Assembly: GCF_021134715.1 (NCBI RefSeq)
Contig: NC_060022.1
Location: forward strand, 4,779,001-4,843,000
DNA from: Daphnia pulex
Taxonomy: Eukaryota; Arthropoda; Branchiopoda; Diplostraca; Daphniidae
DNA: 64,000 bases
Reading direction: 5' to 3'
The notes below the pieces were generated by a model. The model was not told the DNA's origin, made no database searches, and worked only from the letters and a program-made list of their open reading frames with translations. Every line of letters begins with the position of its first letter. Positions within the stretch are counted from its first letter, which is position 1. Made by a program: the position numbers and the translations under genes. Positions 55,677-64,000 of this stretch are shown piece by piece.

Positions 55677-58600
55677 TCAGTCAGTTGAAGGCCGAGCTTC
55701 GATCGCCCGTCTTCTTTGGCGCCACTGTTTCGCGATGTAGCGCATCCTTTCAATCGATATGATGGTAAAAACGGCGACCCTGAAACAAAATTTGTTCTTC
55801 CATTATTATCACGCCACCGCCAGGACAAATAGAATTACAACTAATAGAGCCATCCATTGTATACCTGAAACGACGTAAGGGATTCTTCGATCCATTCTCT
55901 ATCCGCCGGTTATGATTTTGATCCCACTCACAAACAATGGCCGAGAGAAACTTTTTCTGATAAACTAAATTCTTGCGAATACTCTCCAATTTGAGAGCGC
56001 GATACTGGTGGAACTGACGATACAGCAAAATAAATTATGGTAATAAAAACAAAAGTTAAAAAAAAAAGTGTGGAAAATACCTTGCTGGCTTGTTCGGGTT
56101 GAAGAGATCGGTACGCTGAAATTGATTTTTGAGGTGGTTGGGTTTTTACCGGCTGGTTTCTCTGTTGCGCAAGCAATTGCATCACCTGGGAAAGTCAACA
56201 AAACAGGATGACATTATTATTGTTTTCCATTATCCCCTTGTCGAAAGATTAAACCTGTTGTTGTAGGCGAGTATTAGTTGTACGCTGATCTTGCAACAAC
56301 AATCTCTCCATTGCGAGTTCCGTTCTGAGCAGCTGCACTTTCTTTGTCAATTCAACTTCAACTGGATTAATTGTAACGACAAAACTATCCCCGTCAGGTT
56401 TCAACGTTGTCTCGAGATCATCCTGAATTCACGAAAAATTCTTACGTCCCACAATCCAATCGATGAGAAAATAATTACATTAAAACTATACCTCTACGTT
56501 CTGATTGGTTGCTGGTAATCGGCTTATTTTCTGCTGAGCTGCGTTCTGTTGCATCTCGAGCATATGTTTACCAAATGCCAAAAGCTGTTCGCTTTCTCTT
56601 TGGACCTCTTTAAGAGCCGTTTTCCCCATCATGGAATTGGGCAAAGACAAATCATTAAAGGTGCTGAATTCGGCCGTACGATGTGCCGGACTTCCGTTAC
56701 GAATGGAAGTTGCTCGACTGCTGCAGCGGCTGCTCGTCGCACTTCCCAAAAATTCGACAAAGGATGGTGCCAGTAAATCGGGCGGAGCTGTTTGACCTAC
56801 AATGAGAAATAACATTTTTGAAAACCAAAAGAAATCAATAAAAGAAAATAAGTGATTACCTTCTAATGACAAATCTCTGGGATCGGCCGTTCGAACATGT
56901 TTCTCTTTCTGTTGTAGCTGCTGGGCCTCTTTAATCGCTTCGACTTCACGTTGCAAGTTTTGCAAAGCTTCTTCCACTTTTGCTTTGCAACTGTCTGATA
57001 GTTTCAACTTTGCTTGCAAATCACTGAGCGTCTTTTCCTTGGAATCCAGCTGAGCTTTTAATGCTGAGGACTGTTGTTGGGCTGTTTGTTGGTGATACAC
57101 CAGATCAGCTTGTAATGAGGCGCATCGTTGCTGAAGAATTTCTACAGCTGTGATGGTACCACGCTGAGCTGCAACTTCTGTTTCAAGAGCTAAACACCTT
57201 CGACGCATTATGTCGTATTCCTGAGTTAAATCTCTTTGATTAGACAGATTTATTTCCAATTCTTTGCAGTACTTTTGCAGTTGATCGATCACTGTTTCGC
57301 TGGCTAACTTCTGATCAGCAAATTCCTTTTTCAAGGTCTTGCATGACAGACGTGATGCTTCCAACTCCTGCGTCATAATCTTGTACTGGTTTAGCTCCTT
57401 CTCCAGGGCAACACAACGTTCTCGAGCGATTTCGAGCTCCTGCAACTTATTTTGACAATCTTCCCACTCCTTTTCCAGGCGAGTACAACGCGCTTGATAC
57501 TCATCTTTTTGTCGCTCGGCTTCGTCTACCATGTCATCTAACGCGGCATTACGAAGCTCAAGCGATTCAAGTTGAGCCAATCGACTGGCGTTACAAGCCG
57601 CTTCGTCTTCAAAAACCTGGCGCTCTCTCTCCGAATTTTTCAGTTTTTCTTTGAGCTCACCCAGTTCTAAGGTGAGTGCATGAATCGTCTCTTGATGTTT
57701 GAACTGGGCTGCAGGGTGGTTTTGATGCTGCATATGGTGTTGGTATATCGGACTGAGAGGGACAGGGGAATTTTGGGCGCCAAGTTTGGACCAGGTCATG
57801 CTACCGTCTTGGTGGGGAGCATCCCTCAAACGCTCAACACTGTTTTGGGAAAAGTCGTCTTGGATCCGCCTGGAAGACTCTTGTTCTTTTTCTTTTTCTT
57901 GAATGGCTTTCATCAGTTTTTCAATTCGCTCATACAATTCGCCCATCTGCTTTTGCATATTAGTAAGAGATTCTTCCTTCTCTTGAACTATCAGGCAAAG
58001 TTGCTGCTTTTCCTCCGAAAGGGCACGACACTTTTCGGCGTGAATATTTTGGGATGCGCCAAGCGCAGCTGACCGTCTTTGCTCTTCAAGTCGATTTTCC
58101 AAAGAAGAAATACGTTTCAAAAGATCGGTATGCTCCATCTGAAGCTCATGTTTTTCGGCATCGACATCCTATGAATGAAGCAAATTTATTTGTGATTTAG
58201 TATTAGAATATGTATAGCAATGGTGTCTGGTTGCTTACCTGTAGCAATAATTGATGTTGCTGATATTGTTGCTCCAATTCGGCTGCTCTAGAAATGCTAC
58301 GCTTTTCCGACTGAGATATTCGTTGTAATTCTGCCTCCAGATCTGCTATTCGTTTACAGGCAGCCTCTTCTATCCGACCTATAAAAAAATACAAATTAAT
58401 ATATTTTTTCGGGGCTTATTTAGAGAATCGAAAAAGCATTATACTCAAAACGGCCAGTTTTCCATCTAGCTGCTGCAGAAAATTAATAGCACGTTCTGGA
58501 TCATTTTGGCAGTTTTCCCCATTAGTCGGTGACGGACTATTGTCACGGATATCCCTGGGATGTCTATCCCTATTCACACGGATAAACAACAACAAAATGA

Positions 58601-60129
58601 TTCACTGAATGGTGAAAACAATATTCTTTTAACGATTATTACTTGATAGATATATCCTCCGTGCTAGTTGATGGAGTTATATGAGTTCTTGGGCTCAGTA
58701 AATTGTTGTTGGTTCTCTTTTGTTTCGTTGCCTGAGCTGCTTCCAGCGCTCGCGTGCTGTTGTCCACTTTGTGAAGGAGTCGGAAAATTAGCTGCTGGAG
58801 TTCATCAAACAATGACGGCATTTCGCCGGCTGTCACTGGAAGAGAAGTGTCCACTACATCTTGCAGTGTTGAATCAGCTTTATGACTCGCAGGAACGTCA
58901 CTTTCTCTTTCCGTCTCCGACTGAGCATACATATGATTTTCCAATTCATTCTGCAATGCAGTGATTTGTTCGGATTGAGCTTTGAGTAATTGATCTTTGA
59001 CATCTAAAACAGTTTGCAAGCTACTGTTTTCTTCGTCCATTTCGGCCTGGTTATTACGTAAAACTTGATTGTGTTGCTCTAAACGCTGCTGAACAGCGAG
59101 ATGATCCTATCATATGAAGAAAGCATAGGTTATTTTCAAAATTCCACTCACATTATACGCAAACGTTTTACAGGATTACCTGGATAATTTGGTCTTTCTC
59201 TTTTAGAACTGTTTGAAGTTGTTGAACATCATGGGATAGTTGGGAAGTGGAGACTTTCATCCTTTCGCATTCTTTTTCCTTTTCCGCTAAAAGACATTCT
59301 AGTTTTTTCTGTTGTTCACTAGCCTCTTCTCTTTCTTGCTCTCTTTCGATCGCTTGCTGCTCCAAAAACGCACGATTTGACTAATGAAATAAAGTGAAAA
59401 AGTATTAATTTTACAGCCAACACAAACAGATTAAAATAATACCTTTAATTGCTTATCTGCAGCATCAAGCTGGTCTGTTAAATCCTTTATTTGCTTCTGA
59501 GCCTGATCAGATGCCGCAACATGTTGCTCAATCATTTGAAATTGAGAGGTGTACTGCTGCTGAAATTCATTGGCTACTTCCAGAAGTTTTCGATTGTAGA
59601 GTATGTGTAGCTCTTCACATTTGTGACATTTTAAATCTTCTGTTTGAATACTTTTTGAGCCAACTGTAACTGGGGGATTTGGCTGCTGTTGAATATTTCG
59701 TTTTACTTCTAGCCTTTCTATGTTGGCAACAAGACTTGTCAATGGTTGCTCTTGCTGGTCTGAATACTCATCACACTGGGTTTCATGAGCAAAATTAAAA
59801 CCGGGTATTGGTCCCATGCTTATACTTAGGTCATCTTGTGAAGTAGAAGCCTGCCGAGAATTAACTGTAGACATAAGTATGTCTGGCCTGAAATCTGCTT
59901 CTGGGGAAAATGCAGCATGCAAATTAACAACTTGGCTGATTTCTCCTGCAGTGATTGAAGAAAGAGACAAGCTGCCCATTACATGGTTCACTTGGTTTCT
60001 GGTAGGTGATATAAAACTCGCATCCGAGATGGTATAATGGTTGGGTTCGTTGCTAGCTTCATCACGGCTGATCAAGTCTGCTGGTCCCATTGAAATAGAT
60101 TTTTCACTGTCATTTGTCGACTCTTCCAT
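55677..60129 (-). CDS. Plp: Pericentrin-like coiled-coil protein with PACT domain
   Basis: PACT proteins (pericentrin, AKAP9, fly Plp) anchor the pericentriolar material and bind calmodulin at the centrosome. Minus-strand exons: 60129-59443, 59380-59180, 59106-58643, 58569-58445, 58378-58239, 58168-56860, 56796-56492, 56422-56255, 56185-56081, 56013-55865, 55779-55677; 3756 nt, 1251 residues, all phases consistent. An acidic Ser-rich N-terminus repeats an SISMGP motif (residues ~11-16 and again near 126). Long coiled coils rich in E/Q/L follow. The last two exons encode the PACT core: ALKLESIRKNLVYQKKFLSA (pericentrin has YRKALIYQKKYLLLL) and VAVFTIISIERMRYIAKQWR, the basic-hydrophobic part. 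It is much shorter than vertebrate pericentrin (over 3000 residues). Orthology to Plp rather than AKAP9 is not resolved by eye. Confidence 0.9.
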
Positions 60130-62640
60130 TTTTTAAATGCAATAGTTTGGATGCTGAGTGAAACAATTAGAAAATAAATTATAACTTTGAGACCAAATGG
60201 CTCATAATGATGTATTGATATGGTTTCACACGGATTCGAATTTCCAAGCGTCTACAACATCAAAATAAACAAAGACAGAATGGGAAGTCTCTTCTCACTT
60301 GTGACGTGGTTCGTATTTTCTGCGGGTCAAAAGGACCATTCCATTTCAAGGACCATTAGATTTCTTGCCTTTGTTTGAGAATAGAACCCTAAAAAAAATC
60401 TTGCCAACGGTATTTTTTTTAGAAATTTATTAAATAACCACAAGTGTTGCGCCACAAAGGAAGACGCGTTGAGTAATATCTAATATGTAGGCCTGCGCCT
60501 AACCGTAAAGGGGTACGAAGTAGCTATGCTTGTATGAGCAATCTAACAAAGTGCAGCTTTCGGTTTTTAGACCTTATAGTTTTACAAACTGCTCAAGACA
60601 TGTTCGTGGAAATTACGTCACGCTATGTATGAAATAAACGCAATGCTCTAGAGACTCGTCTTGCGCAGGGAATATACGAAACTTTTTATCGTTTAAGTTG
60701 CATTATTTTTAGTACATCGGATTGAACTAAAGACTAGTATCTTGGAGAAAATCCAATGGATTTTGAAGGTTTTTTTGCAGAAGCGGCAAGCGGAACAACC
60801 GAACAACACGATAAATCGATACAGAAAGAAGTTTGTAAATATTTCGTTAAAAACCTTTTTCCTATTCCGATCAGTTAGCTTGAATTCAAACGTATTAAAT
60901 TACTTGTAATTACGGAAAGCATTAACTGTGGAAAGCAAAACGTCTTTAACGAGAATATTAGAAAGAAATTAAAATCGAAGCAGAAAAATGGAGATTTAAA
61001 CAGATAGGGAACTAGCACTACAAAGTAAATGTTGCGCCCCCTATCAACTGACTCTGGAAACTTTGCGTAAACAAACCGAATAAAAGTAAAAGCCTTCTCT
61101 GCGTTTCCATAATTTCAACTGATTTTTAATTATTTAAATGAATTATTGTTCTTTCCTTATGGTAAAGATAATCAAAAACCCTTGTAGGAAAATGAAAATA
61201 AATTGTGACGAATGCGCAACACGTAGTTTTAGGCCTGTTGGAAAAGTATTGCATTGACATGTGTTGTTGATGGTTAGTCTGCTAGTCTTTGGTTTATGAA
61301 TGTTTTTGTCTTTTTCGTCTACGAATCAGGGATTTTTTTAGCCACATTCAAGCTCATCCAAGTAAATTGCTGTGAAATTAATGAGAAAAGGTAAGGATCT
61401 TTACCATATCTTGTTGTTTCATTGAATAAGAAGCTAAAACAACTAAGAGACTGAGTTTGAAACAACTGATCTGAGATTGTCCCACGTCTTGCTCCTCAAC
61501 ACGTGGAATCACCAGAAAGAACGACGATTGCTTAATCACAATCTTGAATCTGATCAGGTATATGGCCGTTAGTGAATCAATTTTCAGAGTTGGAAAAACT
61601 GTCTAGCTAGGAGGTTCATTGTTGTTGTTTGTGATATAGGATCAAATTGGCAGGAAACAAGTGTTTTAAAAAACCCGCACACATTTCATAATTGCTTTGA
61701 TGCAGTTATTCTCGATTTTCTTTAATTTATTCAACTTCATTGTTTGTTTGTTTTTTTATTTTTAAGTCATTTAAGGAAAAAGCCTAAGGATATCAGCAGA
61801 CACTGATTGCAAATTTATTTTTCCAACAGGGTATCATTGAAGCAGAATAATTTCGCTGTCAGCTTCGGTCAGTGTAAAAAGCTACTGAAAGTGATTATTT
61901 TAAAACCATGAGAAGGTAACTGGTATTCCAATTATTTTTAGATGCCTTTGAACCATTTCAATCTGCCATATAAGTCAAAGATCAATGAAGAAATACCCTT
62001 GCTGGTTGCTGCATACCTTGAATTGCAGTTAATTTAAAGCTCCGGTAATTTATTGATGACATTTCCCTAGTAGAAGCGTAAAATAATAGTACACAGCATT
62101 TGAAATAATGAACAACACCTTTACCCTTTAGCTAGTCTACAGGGCGCATGCAGGGCGCAACTGGGCGCATGTTTCAAAGCAGACAGACGAATTTTAAAGG
62201 GTAACGCCCAAAGTTCTTTAGAGATGGCGCAGGCTTTTTAAGCGTGTCCTATCTATACTATCTCTGTTTTCGGGTGTAGGCGTTCGATTAGTCGATACTT
62301 TGCGAGTATATCGATTGATGTTGCTGTTCTACACTTTCAGTTATTCAGTTCCTTAGGCGTTTCTGTTCAAGATTTGTTGTTTTAATCACGCTTAAAAAAA
62401 GACTGCCGAAATGATGCATCGTGCCCATCGTGACCAATCGAGTTGAAGGCCTTGAAGCCTGTCTTTCTCCTTGCGGGTGCGTGTCGTGAGTAAGCAAACG
62501 GCAAGGGAAGCTACGACTAGCTCTCGTCGTCGAAGCGTCGCCTCCATCTTGCTTTCTGTATGTGCCTATGTGTGTGTGATGTTGTTGGTGGGAGGAGCCT
62601 TTAACGAAAGCTTGAGCTAGCGCCATATCGTTGTCGTAGC
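60130..62640. other. Upstream region of the PACT-domain gene; weak exon candidates
   Basis: An ATG frame at 60756 (+) (MDFEGFFAEAASGTTEQHDK) and two exon-like segments with good donors, GAGAAAAG|GTAAGG at about 61392 and GATCAG|GTATAT at 61558 (upstream HVLLLNTWNHQKERRLLNHN), suggest a plus-strand transcript, but I could not join them in frame. Another ATGAGAAG|GTAACT occurs near 61916. Near 62150 there is a short GGGCGCA repeat. Confidence 0.3.
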
Positions 62641-62679
62641 GCGCGTGAGAGGAGCCACAGGCTGATATACGTAACGAAA

Positions 62680-62867
62680 AGTTGAATACAGACGCATTCA
62701 GTGACGCGAAAGCCTCCATTTTGACTTGGCTGTGTATGCGTTTACGTGTCAGTCCCGCGTCCGCGTCGGAACGGCTGTCCAGGGTTGGTCCCCTCCCGAC
62801 CACCACCCTCTGTAACCACCCCCCTGTGACGTCGTCGCCATCTCTTAATAACTCTCTCTCACCTCGG
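62680..62867 (+). promoter_or_regulatory. Probable 5' exon/promoter region of a rightward gene
   Basis: GC-richer sequence that starts near GCATTCAGTGACGCG and ends at a strong donor, CTCGG|GTAAGT (62868). It is probably an untranslated first exon of a gene lying to the right of the window. No coding sequence is assigned. Confidence 0.35.
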
Positions 62868-63780
62868 GTAAGTTTGTTATAACAAACAGCAGTAATATAG
62901 AAATATTTCCGAAAACTAGTTCTACTCTCTGCTTTTGCCTAATATGGATTCTAGCAATAGGACTGGTGGTGGTAGGCCACTTTCATTCGTCTATATTATA
63001 CCTTGCCAGCTACCACCACTGTTCACTATATAGGCGATTGATTTTTTCTTTTCAACCTAAGCCAACCCACACACACACACACACACCGACATTGTGCGGG
63101 AGTTATTTCTAGTTTTGCCCGTCTCGTTTCAATAGCATTTGACTACATGAAAAGTCATTTTTTTGCATTTGGCACGAAAATGTTTTCGTATCGAATGTTT
63201 GCTCCCGTTTAACATTGTGCAAACAATCACGAGAGAGAGAGAGTGCAACCGAGGCGCCACTACAACAAGAAACACAGTTTGTGTAGTCTGCTGGGTGTTG
63301 TGTGTGTATGTGTGTGTGTTGATGACGAACTTGTCTTCATTTCATTCTACCAACGTTCTCAGCTGTGAATTACGACCCAAGAATTTTTTTTTTCTTTTTC
63401 CTTCTATCCAATGTGCAATCCCTTTGTTTTCACGTCAGACATTTTCACACGATTCCACCGGGTAATCGGGAAAACACACGATGACGATATTTTGTATAGA
63501 TTCACTTTTCGTTTTAAAATTGAAGGCGGTCAAATGTTGAGTCAGACGTGGAAAGAAATTTTATCCAATTCGTTCCAGTCTGAAAGAGATAAATAATTTG
63601 TTGGCCACAAACGAAACAAAAGTAGAAACAAAATAAAAAAAAAAAAATAAATCCGGCTCTGTTATTCTCGCTTTTTGTGGTTTTAAACAAAATAAACTTT
63701 TTAGTTTAGCTTATCCTTAAAAAAAAGAAAAAAGGCTGTAGGGAGAGAGAGGAGAGAAAGAGGCGGCGAGGTGGTTGGTA
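62868..63780. other. Probable intron of the rightward gene
   Basis: Contains a CA microsatellite at 63065-63085, a GA run near 63229-63243, a GT run near 63300-63320 and a poly(A) tract near 63637. No coding sequence seen. Confidence 0.35.
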
Positions 63781-63824
63781 CGAGTAATGAATAATACGGT
63801 GGGAGGGTTGTGTGCGTCAGCAGA

Positions 63825-63832
63825 TGACGTCA
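63825..63832. promoter_or_regulatory. CRE palindrome TGACGTCA in a promoter-like region
   Basis: Followed at once by a second half-site (GTGACGTAGG), then CT-rich and GC-rich sequence to the window end. Tandem CRE sites near a GC-rich segment suit an ATF/CREB-regulated promoter of the next gene. Confidence 0.5.
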
Positions 63833-64000
63833 GCGTGACGTAGGTATAACAGTTTCCGGCTTCTCTCTAGCGCCTTTTTTTCTCTCTCCACTCCTGCTGC
63901 ATAGTCCCGCGATCGTGCGGTCGGTCCAGGCGGTCGTGCAACAACAGTTGTAATACACCAGCCAGTCGGCTTTACTGCGCCTTTCACCTTCACCAGCATC

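Overview
The window looks like nuclear DNA of an arthropod, most likely a branchiopod crustacean of the Daphnia type. It holds multi-exon genes with very short introns (about 60-110 bp, GT-AG) coding for animal-specific proteins: RECK, a class C GPCR, REV7, an astacin with a chitin-binding module, and a PACT-domain centrosome protein. The species call is inference; the gene calls rest on translated, phase-checked exon chains. For each of the five principal multi-exon genes the summed exon lengths divide by three and every junction keeps phase.

Layout. 1-17435: long gene-poor stretch with simple repeats, several perfect CRE palindromes (TGACGTCA) and only weak coding candidates on the minus strand (12.5-14.0 kb). 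17436-20228 (+): REV7/MAD2L2, 5 exons, whose second intron carries a complete 1.84 kb foldback transposable element with a 9-bp target duplication. 20288-26088 (-): RECK, 15 exons, convergent with REV7 (59 bp between stop codons). 27798-37583 (-): a class C GPCR of the metabotropic glutamate receptor family, 17 exons, which has lost distal-pocket glutamate contacts and so resembles the insect mXR/mangetout type. 41060-42999 (-): astacin-fold protein plus CBM14 domain, 9 exons, lacking the catalytic Glu and the Met-turn Tyr.

43840-54500 is a mobile-element and repeat district: 127-bp CATATG-rich satellite arrays, a related minisatellite, a 400-bp tandem duplication, tRNA-like pol III modules, an intact 833-residue transposase-like ORF (-), a divergently placed decaying partner gene (+), and a small two-exon gene. 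54629-55369 (+) holds two small candidate genes. 55677-60129 (-): a pericentrin-like PACT protein, 11 exons. 60130-64000: upstream region, then GC-rich promoter-like sequence with a probable 5' exon and a CRE at the right end.

The genes do not form one pathway. They are ordinary neighbours: DNA repair/mitosis (REV7), extracellular protease/Wnt regulation (RECK), neuronal-type signalling (mXR-like GPCR), matrix or cuticle biology (pseudo-astacin) and centrosome organisation (PACT protein). The most notable points are the predicted change of ligand in the GPCR, the predicted loss of catalysis in the astacin, the intact foldback element inside REV7, and the satellite/transposase block.
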